From: Oleiharenicola lentus
GTDB taxonomy: Bacteria > Verrucomicrobiota > Verrucomicrobiia > Opitutales > Opitutaceae
Direction: 5' to 3'
Assembly: GCF_004118375.1 (NCBI RefSeq)
Contig: NZ_SDHX01000001.1
Span: 496,001-560,000 of the forward strand
DNA length: 64,000 bases
Shown piece after piece: positions 1 through 11,000 of the stretch. Positions within the stretch are counted from its first letter, which is position 1. Each line of letters opens with the position of its first letter. A program made the translations under genes and the position numbers. Under the pieces are notes generated by a model. The model saw only the letters and a list, made by a program, of their open reading frames with translations. It ran no database searches and was not told the DNA's origin.

Positions 1-1071
1 GCGACCACGGCCGCGGGCACCGGTCTGCACGACCGGGTCTCGCGTTTCACGGCACTCGCCGCACCGGCCTCGAATGCCGATATCCTTGCGACCGAGGTGC
101 CCCTGATCTCGCAGTTCGACGAGGCGAGCAACCACAACGGCGGCGACCTGCACTTCGGGCCCGACAACTACCTTTATATCGCCTTGGGCGACGAGGGCGG
201 GAGCAACGACCAATACAACAATAGCCAGCGCATCGACAAAGATTTCTTCGCCGGTCTCCTGCGGATCGATGTGGACCAGCTCGCCGACAACCTCCCGCCC
301 AACCCCCATCCGGCGGTGCACGCGGGCACCTACCGGATCCCGGTGGACAACCCGTTTGTCGGGGCGGCCACGTTCAACGGCCAGGCCGTCAACCGGGCGA
401 GCGTGCGCGATGAGTTCTGGGCGGTGGGGCTGCGCAATCCCTGGAAATTTTCCTTCGATGTGCCGACCGGCCGGCTGCTGCTGGGCGATGTCGGTCAGGG
501 CGCGCGCGAGGAGATCAATCTCATCGTCCGCGGCGGCAACTATGGTTGGAGTTATCGCGAAGGCTTGGTGGCGGGTCCGCGGTCCAACCCGCCGGCCGCG
601 GCGGTATTTGTCGATCCCATCTGGGATGCCGATCGGACCACGGCCGGCTCGATCACCGGAGGCGTGGTCTATCGGGGCAGCCGGTTTCCGGACCTCGCCG
701 GTCGCTATATTTTTGGCGATTATGTGCGCGACCGGATCTTCGCGATGACGATTCCGGTTGCGGGCAGCGTCACCGTCGAAACGCTGCTGACCGAGGACTC
801 GCCCGTGGCCTTTGGCACCGATCCCCGCAATGGTGACGTGCTCATCGCCAGCATTGGGGCCGGGGCCATTCGGCGGCTGGTCTCGGACGCGACGCAGCCT
901 CCCAGCCCGCCACCGCCCGTGGTGCAGCCACCGACCACACCACCACCCACCAGCGGCGGAGGGGGAAACGGGGGAGGAGGCGGCGGTTCCGTTTCGGGTT
1001 GGTTTCTGGCCTTGCTCGCTGGACTGGGGGTACTGCGATTCTGGCGCAACCAACCGGTCCATCGGCCCTGA
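1..1071 (+). CDS. PQQ-dependent sugar dehydrogenase, 3' part (glucose/sorbosone dehydrogenase family)
   Basis: The frame is open from base 1, so the start lies upstream and about 356 C-terminal residues are visible. The stretch HNGGDLHFGPDNYLY followed by ALGDEGG is typical of the soluble glucose/sorbosone dehydrogenase beta-propeller, including the His of the active-site strand. Later blades show NPWKFSFD, GDVGQGAREEIN and NYGWSYREG. The protein ends in a Pro-rich and Gly-rich linker and one hydrophobic segment followed by basic residues (about the last 30 residues), which looks like a C-terminal membrane or sorting anchor. Family members oxidise aldoses with PQQ in the periplasm; the substrate here is unknown. 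Confidence 0.85.
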   Translation, partial: ATTAAGTGLHDRVSRFTALAAPASNADILATEVPLISQFDEASNHNGGDLHFGPDNYLYIALGDEGGSNDQYNNSQRIDKDFFAGLLRIDVDQLADNLPPNPHPAVHAGTYRIPVDNPFVGAATFNGQAVNRASVRDEFWAVGLRNPWKFSFDVPTGRLLLGDVGQGAREEINLIVRGGNYGWSYREGLVAGPRSNPPAAAVFVDPIWDADRTTAGSITGGVVYRGSRFPDLAGRYIFGDYVRDRIFAMTIPVAGSVTVETLLTEDSPVAFGTDPRNGDVLIASIGAGAIRRLVSDATQPPSPPPPVVQPPTTPPPTSGGGGNGGGGGGSVSGWFLALLAGLGVLRFWRNQPVHRP

Positions 1072-1138
1072 AACGGTCGCTCAAACAAAACTCTTGCCCC
1101 ACTGGAGGCGGGACGTATCCATTGCCCTTCCGTTTTTT

Positions 1139-1223
1139 GCCCAGGTGGTGGAATTGGTAGACACGCAGGTCTCAGAAGCCTGTGCTTAACCGCATGGAGG
1201 TTCGAGTCCTCTCCTGGGCACCA
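1139..1223 (+). tRNA. tRNA-Leu (anticodon CAG)
   Basis: The acceptor stem GCCCAGG pairs with CCTGGGC before A and an encoded CCA. The D arm contains GGTAGAC, the anticodon stem CAGGT/GCCTG encloses loop CTCAGAA with anticodon CAG at 1173-1175, and the T loop is TTCGAGT. A long variable arm (TGC...GCA) marks it as a class II tRNA. Together these give tRNA-Leu reading CUG, a common codon in this G+C-rich sequence. Confidence 0.97.
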
Positions 1224-1227
1224 TTTG

Positions 1228-1262
1228 AAAAGTCCGCTGGCTTCCCGCCAGCGGACTTTTAC
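1228..1262 (+). terminator. Rho-independent terminator after tRNA-Leu
   Basis: A perfect hairpin GTCCGCTGGC / GCCAGCGGAC with a five-base loop is flanked by AAAA on the left and TTTTACTTTT on the right. It sits directly after the tRNA CCA and before the next coding start, so it should end the tRNA transcript. The A and T tracts would also allow some termination from the other strand. Confidence 0.85.
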
Positions 1263-1276
1263 TTTTCCGGCATTCC

Positions 1277-3232
1277 GTGAGCACCCCTTCCACCCCTTAC
1301 GCCCGCAGCGGCCTCCCGATTTGGGGCGTGGGACTGATCATCGTTGGCGCGACAGCGGTGGCCTACCACAACTCGTTTGGCGTGCCGTTCATTTTCGACG
1401 ACGACTTGTCGATCCGGGACAACCCAACCATCCGCAGTTTGGCCACGGCTTGGGTGCCGCCGGGGCAGAGCGGGCTTACGGTCAGCGGCCGGCCGCTGCT
1501 GAATTTCACGCTGGCGCTGAACTACGCGGTGGGCGGCACCGCGGTCTGGGGTTACCATCTTGTGAATCTGCTGATCCATGTGGCGGCGGGTTGCACGCTG
1601 TTCGGGATCGTGCGGCGGACGATGGAGGCAAATCGGTTTACCCCTTCGCTGGCCGAGGCCCGCCGGGGTTCGGAGAACCCACCCTGCAACCGCGATGCGA
1701 CCTGGCTCGCCTTGGCGGTCGCACTGTTGTGGACGCTGCACCCGCTGCAGACTCAGGCGGTGACCTACATCGTCCAGCGCGCCGAGTCGCTCGTGAGCCT
1801 GATGTATCTGCTGACGCTGTGGTGCTTCATCCGCTCGATCGAGCCCGGCGCGCCGAAACGCTGGGCGGTGTTGGCGTGGGTGGCGTGCCTGCTCGGCATG
1901 GCCGCGAAGGAAGTCATGGTCACGGCGCCGGTGATGGTGGCGCTCTACGACCGGGTTTTCGTGGCGGGTTCGTGGACTGAGGTCTGGCGCCGGCGCTGGC
2001 GCTTTCATCTCGCGCTGGCGGCAACGTGGCTGCTGCTGGTGTGGCTGGTCATGACGACCGGAGGGCGCGGGGGCACGGCGGGTTTCGGCGGCGCGATGTC
2101 GCCCTGGGGTTACGCGCTCACGCAGGTGGGCGCGGTGGTGCGCTACCTGCAGCTGGCGCTCTGGCCGCAGCCGCTGGTCTTTGATTACGGCAAGGACTTG
2201 GTGCCCGGTTGGAGCGCAGTCTGGTGGCAGACGCTGTTGCTCCTGCCCCTGCTCGTGGCGAGCGGCTGGGCGGCGTGGCGCGGACGGGCGAGCGGCTATC
2301 TGGGGGTTTTCTTCTTCGCGGTGCTGGCTCCGAGCTCGAGTTTTGTGCCGGTGGTGACCCAGACGATGAGCGAACACCGGGTTTACCTGGCGCTCGCGGC
2401 CGTCGTGTCGCTGGTGGTCGTCGCGTTGCACGCGTGGCTGGGACGGCGGAGTTTTCTGGTGTTGGGCGCGCTGGCTGTCGGTCTCACGACGGCGACGGTC
2501 CGTCGCAATCACGACTACCGCACGGAGCTGGCGATTTGGGAGGACACGGTGGTCAAGCGGCCGCAGAATATCCGGGCCCTGAGCGCGCTCGCGGAGATTT
2601 ACCAGAAGGCCGGGCGTCTTGATGAGGCGCGGGTGTTGCTGGAGGAGGCTGCACGCGTCGCGCCGGAGTCGGTGGAAGTGCGCAACAATCTCGGTAACGC
2701 GTGGATGAAGCTCGGCCGCTGGCCCGAGGCCATCGCGTGTTTTGAGGCGGCGCACCGGCTGAAGCCGGAAGAGCCGGATGTGTTGAGCAACCTGGGCAAC
2801 GCGTTGCTGCAGACGGGTCAGGTGGTCGAGGCGATCGCGCATTTCGAGCTGGCGCTGCGGCACAAGCCGGATTTCCCCGAACCGCGCTACAACCTCGCCA
2901 ACACGCTGGCGCAGCTCGGCCGCCTGGCGGAGGCCGAGCCGCACTACGCCCGTTACGTGCAGCTCAAGCCCGACGACCCCGATGCACGCTCGAATTACGG
3001 CGACGTTCTGCTGGAGCTCGGCCGTGGCCCGCAGGCGCTGGCGCAATTCGAGGCGGCGATCCGGCTGAAGCCGGACCGCGCCGAGCTGCACAACAATCTT
3101 GGCGTCGCGCTCGCCCGCCTTGGCCGGGCCCGCGAGGCCGTGCCTCATTTTGAGACGGCGTTGCGACTTCAGCCGGATTTTACCGGGGCCCGGCAGAATC
3201 TGGCGCAGGCACAGCAAGCTTTGGTTCGATAG
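1277..3232 (+). CDS. TMTC-like polytopic membrane protein with six TPRs
   Basis: A 651-residue protein with a GTG start just after the terminator. The first ~400 residues form multiple membrane segments and carry hallmarks of the TMTC / O-mannosyltransferase-like group: an early acidic loop FIFDDDLSIRDNPTI (residues 38-52), then GRPLLNFTLALNY and GYHLVNLLIH. From about residue 415 there are six consecutive 34-residue TPRs (for example NNLGNAWMKLGRWPEAI). The architecture suggests a GT-C-fold enzyme in the cytoplasmic membrane with a TPR domain for partner or substrate binding. Donor and acceptor cannot be read from sequence, and activity is unproven for bacterial members. Confidence 0.8.
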   Translation: MSTPSTPYARSGLPIWGVGLIIVGATAVAYHNSFGVPFIFDDDLSIRDNPTIRSLATAWVPPGQSGLTVSGRPLLNFTLALNYAVGGTAVWGYHLVNLLIHVAAGCTLFGIVRRTMEANRFTPSLAEARRGSENPPCNRDATWLALAVALLWTLHPLQTQAVTYIVQRAESLVSLMYLLTLWCFIRSIEPGAPKRWAVLAWVACLLGMAAKEVMVTAPVMVALYDRVFVAGSWTEVWRRRWRFHLALAATWLLLVWLVMTTGGRGGTAGFGGAMSPWGYALTQVGAVVRYLQLALWPQPLVFDYGKDLVPGWSAVWWQTLLLLPLLVASGWAAWRGRASGYLGVFFFAVLAPSSSFVPVVTQTMSEHRVYLALAAVVSLVVVALHAWLGRRSFLVLGALAVGLTTATVRRNHDYRTELAIWEDTVVKRPQNIRALSALAEIYQKAGRLDEARVLLEEAARVAPESVEVRNNLGNAWMKLGRWPEAIACFEAAHRLKPEEPDVLSNLGNALLQTGQVVEAIAHFELALRHKPDFPEPRYNLANTLAQLGRLAEAEPHYARYVQLKPDDPDARSNYGDVLLELGRGPQALAQFEAAIRLKPDRAELHNNLGVALARLGRAREAVPHFETALRLQPDFTGARQNLAQAQQALVR

Positions 3233-3313
3233 CTGCGAGACCGATCGGTTGGTGGCGGGCTGATCGCGGGAATGTGCTTTTATCCCTCTGGAAATGAGCC
3301 TATTGATGGCTGC

Positions 3314-3937
3314 ATGAAGGTGCTGCTTGTTGAAGATCATGTGGTCATCCGGCAGGTGTTTGCGGATGCCATCGGCCTGATGCCGGGCTACGAGGTCGTG
3401 GGCGGCGCATCCACCCTGAAGGCAGCGCAGGAGATTTATCAGCGAACCAAGCCGGACATCGTGGTGCTCGACATCAACCTCAACGGGTGGTCGGGCCTGG
3501 AGTTTCTCGAGTTTCTGCGCGAGCAGCAGTCGCCGACGCAGGCGCTCATTTTTTCGGGAGTCACCGACCGAAACGTGCTGGAGCGGGCCTTGTCGCTTGG
3601 AGCCCACGGCATCGTGGAAAAGACCGACACGTTGCCGGAGCTCACCGCAGCGCTGGCGGCTGTGGCCAACGGACGCACCTACCTGAGCCCGACCGTCGCG
3701 AAGGTGCTAGGTCGCAAGACCATCCGCCCAGACGTCGTGGATCTCACGCCGCGGGAGAAAGAGGTGCTCATGCACATTGCCAAAGGACTTGGGGTGGCGG
3801 ACATCGCCGTCAAGCTGAGCATCAGTTCGCTGGCGGTGGAAGAGCACCGCAGGAGTCTGATCAATAAAACGGGCCTGATATCGCAGGCCGAACTGGTGAA
3901 GCTCGGCGTCAGACTCGGACTGATTCAGGGAGGCTGA
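3314..3937 (+). CDS. Two-component response regulator, NarL/LuxR type
   Basis: A 207-residue protein. The start at 3314 (MKVLLVEDH) is preferred over an in-frame ATG 42 bases upstream because the receiver domain begins exactly there. Receiver domain residues ~1-120 have the acidic pair E7-D8, phosphoacceptor D53 in VVLDINLNG and the switch Lys in GIVEKTD. A LuxR helix-turn-helix follows (LTPREKEVLMHIAKGLGVADIA, about 146-190). It should be a phosphorylation-controlled transcription factor. No histidine kinase lies beside it, so it is an orphan regulator here. Confidence 0.93.
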   Translation: MKVLLVEDHVVIRQVFADAIGLMPGYEVVGGASTLKAAQEIYQRTKPDIVVLDINLNGWSGLEFLEFLREQQSPTQALIFSGVTDRNVLERALSLGAHGIVEKTDTLPELTAALAAVANGRTYLSPTVAKVLGRKTIRPDVVDLTPREKEVLMHIAKGLGVADIAVKLSISSLAVEEHRRSLINKTGLISQAELVKLGVRLGLIQGG

Positions 3938-3950
3938 CTCCCCCTGCGGA

Positions 3951-5270
<1,320 letters not shown>

Positions 5271-5281
5271 GGTCCGGGGTC

Positions 5282-5923
5282 TCACGCATACCGCTCTTCT
5301 TTCCACGGGTCGCCGATGGCGTGGTAGCCGCGGACTTCCCAGAAGCCGAGGCGGTCCCCGGCGAGGAAGGTGACCGTCTTCACGAATTTCGCGCCCTTCC
5401 AAGCGTAGAGCTTGGGGATGATCACGCGCGCCGGGCCGCCGTGCTCGCGGGAGACGGGCGCTCCGTCGAACTGCGTGGCGACCAGCACGTCGTCGTCGAG
5501 GCAGTGCTCCAGCGGGACGTTGGTCGAGTAGCCGTCGTAGCTGGTGAAATAGACGAACTTCGCCTCGGGCTTGGGTTGCGCGAGTTCGAAGAGGGTGGTG
5601 AACGCCACACCGCTCCACCGGCAGTCGTATTTGCTCCACGTGGTGACGCAGTGGAAGTCGCTCACGTCGGTCACCTGCGGCAGGGCGTTGAACTGGGCCC
5701 AGGTCAGCGTGGCCGGCTTTTCGACGAGGCCGTCGAGCGTCAACGACCATTCGGTGTGCGGGACCTCGGGCTGCACGCCGAGATCGAGCACGGGAAACCC
5801 GGTGGTAAGCTTCTGGCCCGGCGGCAGGCGCCCGGGTGCGGCGTGGTCGCGGGGCTTGAAGCCCGACGCCTTCTGTTTCTCGGCCCACTTCTGCTTGGCC
5901 GCGATGTAACGATCTTTCGACAT
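5282..5923 (-). CDS. Molybdopterin-dependent oxidoreductase, sulfite-oxidase fold, cytoplasmic form
   Basis: A 213-residue protein of the sulfite oxidase / YedY (MsrP) superfamily. It contains SDFHCVTTWSKYD, where C92 is the expected molybdenum ligand, plus GPARVIIPKLYAWKGAKFV and GFWEVRGYH. Only the Moco-binding domain is present. There is no Tat or Sec signal, unlike MsrP, so it probably acts in the cytoplasm. The substrate is unknown. It lies between a small membrane protein and thymidine phosphorylase on the same strand with short gaps, suggesting co-transcription but no obvious shared pathway. Confidence 0.88.
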   Translation of the reverse strand: MSKDRYIAAKQKWAEKQKASGFKPRDHAAPGRLPPGQKLTTGFPVLDLGVQPEVPHTEWSLTLDGLVEKPATLTWAQFNALPQVTDVSDFHCVTTWSKYDCRWSGVAFTTLFELAQPKPEAKFVYFTSYDGYSTNVPLEHCLDDDVLVATQFDGAPVSREHGGPARVIIPKLYAWKGAKFVKTVTFLAGDRLGFWEVRGYHAIGDPWKEERYA

Positions 5924-5932
5924 GCGCCGAAG

Positions 5933-6478
5933 CTATGACACGCGCGGCGGCCTGGCAAGCAGCGCCTCGGTGACGACCCGGCGCTTGAGGGTGTAGTAAG
6001 CGGCCATGCCGCCTTGGTAGAGCAGGGTGAGGCCGGCGAGGAGCAGGCAGACCAGGGCGTTCATCATCTGGAGGAGCAACGGGCGGTCGAGTTCGGGGTT
6101 CAGGCCGGCGGCGGTCAGCTGGCGGTCGATTTCCGCCCGGGCGAGCCCGGGCAGTTCGGCCCACATCGCCTGTGGATCAAACCACCGCCAGCGGAACCAG
6201 GCATAACTCCAGATCACGCCGAGCAGTGCGAGCTGGGCGCCGATCAGCCAGCTGACGCCGCGCGGGTCGGAGCTTAGCAATCGACGCCGACCATGCAGCT
6301 CGGCGAGACCGGTGAGCACGACAAGGATGGACGTGCCTGTGAAGAGCCAGCTGGGCTGGAGTAGCGAATAGAGCCCGCCCAAGGAGGCCACGATGACAAT
6401 GCTCCAGCCGTCAGCACGCGCGAGGGCCAGGACGCGCCGCAGGGTTTTCTCAGGCAGGACGGGCGGCGGGGCGGACAT
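5933..6478 (-). CDS. Hypothetical membrane protein, about four TM segments
   Basis: A 181-residue protein with hydrophobic segments near residues 25-40, 43-60, 78-95 and 140-165, separated by a polar loop with several Trp and Arg residues (SYAWFRWRWFDP). I do not recognise a family. It ends nine bases before the start of the molybdopterin oxidoreductase, a spacing compatible with one transcript, and could be a membrane partner of that enzyme. That link rests only on adjacency. Confidence 0.7.
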   Translation of the reverse strand: MSAPPPVLPEKTLRRVLALARADGWSIVIVASLGGLYSLLQPSWLFTGTSILVVLTGLAELHGRRRLLSSDPRGVSWLIGAQLALLGVIWSYAWFRWRWFDPQAMWAELPGLARAEIDRQLTAAGLNPELDRPLLLQMMNALVCLLLAGLTLLYQGGMAAYYTLKRRVVTEALLARPPRVS

Positions 6479-6535
6479 GGCCTCACGCTAACAGTCGCGC
6501 CCGGCCGTGCGAGTCTGTTCCAGTCCGGTTGCGGC

Positions 6536-7978
6536 TCACTCGACCGGTCTGAGCTGAATCGTATCGATAGTCTGCTCGCCCGCGAGCACGTTGGTCACGA
6601 CGACCATCCAGTCGCCGGTCTGCACCCAGCCGCGGCGCAGGAGGTAGGCGAAGGCGTCGCGGATGGTCTTCTCGGGTTCGGCCCCGAAATCCATCAGGAA
6701 CGGCTCCACGCCCCACACCAGCAGCAGGTGGCGGAAGGCGACGGGGTTGTCGGTGAACGCGTAGATCGGACAGCGCGAGGCGCGCAGGGCCGACAATGTC
6801 TGCGGCAGCAGGCCGCTGCGGGTGAAGACGACGATGCCCGATTCGCCGATCTCCTGCGCCAGCACGATGGCGGAACGCAGCAGGCGGTCCTTGTGGGTCT
6901 TGAGCGGCAGGTCGGCATTGTAACCTTTCGAGGTGGTGCCTTCGATGCGGCCGGCGACGCGCTTCATGAACTGCACGCATTCGAGCGGGTAACGGCCGGT
7001 CGTCGTTTCGCCGGAGAGCATAATGGCGTCGGCGGTGGACCAGACGGCGCTGGCGATGTCGCTGACTTCGGCGCGGGTGGGCACCGGCGACTGGATCATG
7101 GATTCGAGCAGGTGCGTGGCGACGATGACGGGCTTGCGGAGGCGAATGCAGGCCTCGACGGTGCGGCGCTGGATCAGCGGCAGATCTTCCATCGGCACCT
7201 CGATACCAAGGTCGCCGCGCGCGACCATCACGGCGTCGGAGGCGGTGACGATCTCGTCGAGGTTGGCGATGGCGGACTGGTCCTCGATCTTGGCGATGAC
7301 GCGAGCGGAGCTCCCCTTTTCGGAAAGGTAGCGGCGCAGGATGTCGATGTCGTCGGCCTCGCGCACAAACGACAGCGCGAAAAAGTCCACGCCTTCCTCG
7401 ATGCCGACGGTGACATCGGCCCGGTCCTTGGCGGTGAGGGCGGGCAGGCGGACCTTCACGCCGGGCAGGTTGATGTGGCGGCGGTTGCCCAGCCTGGCCG
7501 GCACGACCACCCGGCAGCGCACGCGGGCGGACGTCGCGCTGACGACCTCGAGGCGGATGAGCCCGCTGTCCACGAGCACGGTGGAACCGGTCTGCACATC
7601 CTCGCCAAAGGACGGATAGTTCACCGAAACGGCGAGGATGCGGTGCTCGGATTCGCCCGGCTGGGGCAGGAAGTCGATGAGCTGGCCCGCCGTCAGCTCG
7701 ACCGGTTCCGGCAGATCGCCGGTGCGGATCTCGGGGCCCTTCACGTCCATGAGCAGGGCGATGTGGCGGCCGGTGCGCTGGCAGACCTCCCGCACCCGGC
7801 GGATCATGGCGCGGGTCCACGCGTGGTCGGCGTGGGCCATGTTGAGGCGGCAGACGTCCACGCCGGCGAGGATGAGGCGCTCGAGCATGCGTTCGTCGGC
7901 CGAGGCCGGGCCGAGCGTGAAGACGATTTTGGTGAGCCGGAAGGCTTCCTTGGGCAGAGTGGCGGCGGGCGGATTCAC
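6536..7978 (-). CDS. pyk: Pyruvate kinase, divergent form
   Basis: About 480 residues. It shows TKIVFTLGPAS at the N terminus, MDVKGPEIRTGD, the catalytic Lys region VIAKIEDQSAIANLDEI, ARGDLGIEV and LSGETTTGRYP. It catalyses PEP + ADP to pyruvate + ATP. The motif usually written NFSHG reads NMAHAD here, and ATQMLESM reads ATHLLESM, so it is a divergent subgroup. The start is uncertain: GTG at 7978 is chosen because it leaves room for a promoter before the divergent helicase gene; an in-frame TTG at 7996 is the alternative. It heads the minus-strand run that ends with thymidine phosphorylase. Confidence 0.93.
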   Translation of the reverse strand: MNPPAATLPKEAFRLTKIVFTLGPASADERMLERLILAGVDVCRLNMAHADHAWTRAMIRRVREVCQRTGRHIALLMDVKGPEIRTGDLPEPVELTAGQLIDFLPQPGESEHRILAVSVNYPSFGEDVQTGSTVLVDSGLIRLEVVSATSARVRCRVVVPARLGNRRHINLPGVKVRLPALTAKDRADVTVGIEEGVDFFALSFVREADDIDILRRYLSEKGSSARVIAKIEDQSAIANLDEIVTASDAVMVARGDLGIEVPMEDLPLIQRRTVEACIRLRKPVIVATHLLESMIQSPVPTRAEVSDIASAVWSTADAIMLSGETTTGRYPLECVQFMKRVAGRIEGTTSKGYNADLPLKTHKDRLLRSAIVLAQEIGESGIVVFTRSGLLPQTLSALRASRCPIYAFTDNPVAFRHLLLVWGVEPFLMDFGAEPEKTIRDAFAYLLRRGWVQTGDWMVVVTNVLAGEQTIDTIQLRPVE

Positions 7979-8065
7979 GCCCGGCTGGTAGCACAAGGGA
8001 TGCCGGGTTGCGGGGTGGGAATCTGCTGGTTAAGTGGCTGGTTTCCCGCAAAAAGGCCCGTCGCC

Positions 8066-11000
8066 GTGCCGCCACGCCCACACAAACCCTGGCCCTTCCG
8101 GATCGAGTATCCGCCCGAGCTGCCCATCAGCGCGCGGGCGGACGAGATCGTTGCGGCCATCCGGGACAACCAGGTGCTGGTGCTGGCCGGTGAGACCGGT
8201 TCGGGCAAGACCACGCAGATTCCCAAGCTCTGCCTCGTGGCCGGTCGCGGCGAGCGCGGCCGCATCGCCTGCACGCAGCCGCGGCGCGTGGCCGCCAGCT
8301 CGGTGGCCCGGCGGGTGGCCGAGGAGCTGAACGTCGGTTTCGGCCGCGAGGTCGGCTGCAAGATCCGCTTCGCCGACCAGACCTCGGGCGACACGGTCAT
8401 CAAGTTCATGACCGACGGCATGCTGCTCGCCGAGCTGCAGGCCGACCCGGAGCTGCGCGAATACGACACCATCATCGTGGACGAGGCACACGAGCGCTCG
8501 CTCAACATTGATTTCATTCTCGGCCACCTGCGGCGGCTGCGCACGCGCCGGCCCGACCTGAAGATTGTCATCACCTCCGCGACGATCGACACCGAGGCGT
8601 TTTCCAAGGCCTTTGACGGCGCGCCGATCATCGAGGTGTCGGGGCGGGTTTACCCGGTGGAGGTGATTTATTCCCCGCTCGAGGAGATGAAGGGCGAGGA
8701 GAGCGAATACACCTACCTCGACGCCGCGGCCGAGGCCGTCGGGCGCATCCTCGACGAGAGCTCGACCGGCGACATCCTCGTCTTCCTCCCGACCGAGCGG
8801 GACATCCGCGAATTGCGCGACCTGTTGGAAGGGCGCAAACGAAGCCGGCTGGAGGTGGTGCCGCTCTTTGGCCGGCTGACCAACGCCGAGCAGCAGCGTG
8901 TTTTCACGCCCACGCAGGCGCGCAAGATCGTGCTCGCGACCAACATCGCCGAGACCTCGCTGACGATCCCCGGCATCCGCTTCGTGGTGGACACCGGGCT
9001 CGCGCGTTTCAGCCGTTACGTGCCGCAGAGCCGCACGCGGCGGCTGCCCGTGGAGCCCGTCTCGCAGAGCAGCGCCGACCAGCGCAAGGGCCGCTGCGGC
9101 CGCGTCAGTGACGGCGTGTGCATCCGGCTCTACGCGGAGCAGGATTTTCTCGACCGTCCGCGCTTCACGCAGCCCGAGATCCAGCGCAGCAACCTCGCGG
9201 ACGTGATCCTGCGCATGAAGGCCTTCGGCCTCGGCGACATCGAGGAGTTCCCGTTCCTGAACGCCCCGCCGGCCAAGGGCATCCGCGCCGGCTACGCACT
9301 GTTGCACGAGCTCGGCGCGATTGATGAGGCGGGCGTTCTTACCGATCTCGGCCGCGAGCTGGCGCACCTGCCCGTGGACCCGACGGTCGGCCGCATGATC
9401 CTGCAGGCCCGCACGGAGAAGGCCCTGCGCGAGGTGCTCATCATCGCCGCGGCGCTCAGCATCCAGGACCCGCGGGAGCGTCCGATGGATGCGCAGCAGA
9501 AGGCCGACGCCGCGCACCGGCGCTTCACGCAGCCGGATTCCGATTTTCTCACGCTGCTCTCGATCTGGGAGGCCTACCACGACGAGTTCGAGGCGATGAC
9601 GCTCGGCAAGCTGCGCAAGTTCTGCACCTCGCACTTTCTGTCGTTCATGCGCATGCGCGAGTGGCGCGACGTGCACGGCCAGCTCGAGGACACCTTGCGC
9701 GAACGCGACGGCTTTGCGCATTCGTCGGTCTATGACGGCTTGAAGAAGGGGCAGGAGCTGAAACTCGATCTCGGCACGCCCGCCTACGCGGCGATTCACC
9801 GGTCCATTCTCGCCGGCCTGCTGGGCAACGTGGCCACGCGCACGGACGAAGGGGATTACCACGCCGCGCACGACCGGCGGGTGAACGTGTTTCCCGGGTC
9901 CACGCTCTTTGAGAAGCGGGAGCGAGATTCCAAAAACAACCCGACCGGAGGCCGGGCTTCACCCTCCAAGCCGAAGGTCGCAAAGTGGCTCATGGCGGCG
10001 GAGATCATGGAGACGGCGCGGCTCTACGCCCGCACCTGCGCGCGGGTTGATCCGCAGTGGATCATTGGGCTCGGGTCACATCTCCTGCGGGTGGCGCACA
10101 GCGAGCCGTTCTGGAGCGCCGATGCCGGACGCGTGCTCGTGAAGGAGCGGCGCCGGCTCTACAACCTCGAGTTGGAAACCCGCTCGGTGGGCTACGGAAA
10201 GATCAACCCGCTGCATGCCACGGAGATTTTTATCCGCGAGGCGCTGGTCGGCGACACGGTGACCTGGCCCTTCGATTTTCTCGCCCACAACCGCAAGCTG
10301 CGTGAGCAGGCCGAGGAGCGCCTTACCCGGCTGCGCAGCTCGGGCTACATGAACATCGACGAGGCGCTGTATCGGTTCTACGCGAAGGAGTTTGAAAAGG
10401 TGGAGCCCGCGCTCAGCGCCGGCTTTCCGGAGGACCAGGCCAACCCGCGCGGAGCGAGGATGCCACCCCAAGGCATCAGCAGCGTGCCCGAGCTGATTGA
10501 CTTTGTTCGTCACCAGCAGACCACGAACCCGAAGTTCCTGTTCCTGCGCGACGAGGACCTGCGCGCGGCCGAGGATGATGCGCATGATGCGGAGGCTTTC
10601 CCCGAGGCCCTGCCGATCAGCAACCAGGTGCTGCCGCTGAGCTACGCCTACCAGCCCGGCAAGCACGACGACGGTGTGACCGTGCGCGTCTCGCTCGCCG
10701 AGGCGGAGGCACTGTCGCCCGCCGCACTCGACTGGGCGGTGCCGGGACATTTGCCGGAAAAGGTGGAACTGATGCTCAAGGCCCTGCCGAAGGAGCAGCG
10801 GCGTGGCCTGATTCCATTGACCGAGACCGCGCAAAGGCTCGTGCGCGAGCTGGCATTGATTTCGTCGCGTCCGAAGCAGCCCACGCTGGCCGAGGCGCTG
10901 GCTGAACTCTTGCAGCCCCGGCTCGGGGTGCGGATCGATCCGACGACTTGGTCGGCGAAAGGTTTGCCCGACCACCTGCGCGTGCGGGTGGAGGTGGTGG

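Noticed and set aside
1259-3607. Long minus-strand open frame opposite the TMTC-like gene
   Set aside because: Its translation is rich in Arg, His and Gln with no domain, the usual mirror of a high-GC plus-strand gene; the plus strand has clear TPRs.
6728-8065. N-terminal extension of the helicase frame across the pyruvate kinase gene
   Set aside because: It is in frame but antisense to a well-conserved kinase, and helicase similarity begins only at about 8090.
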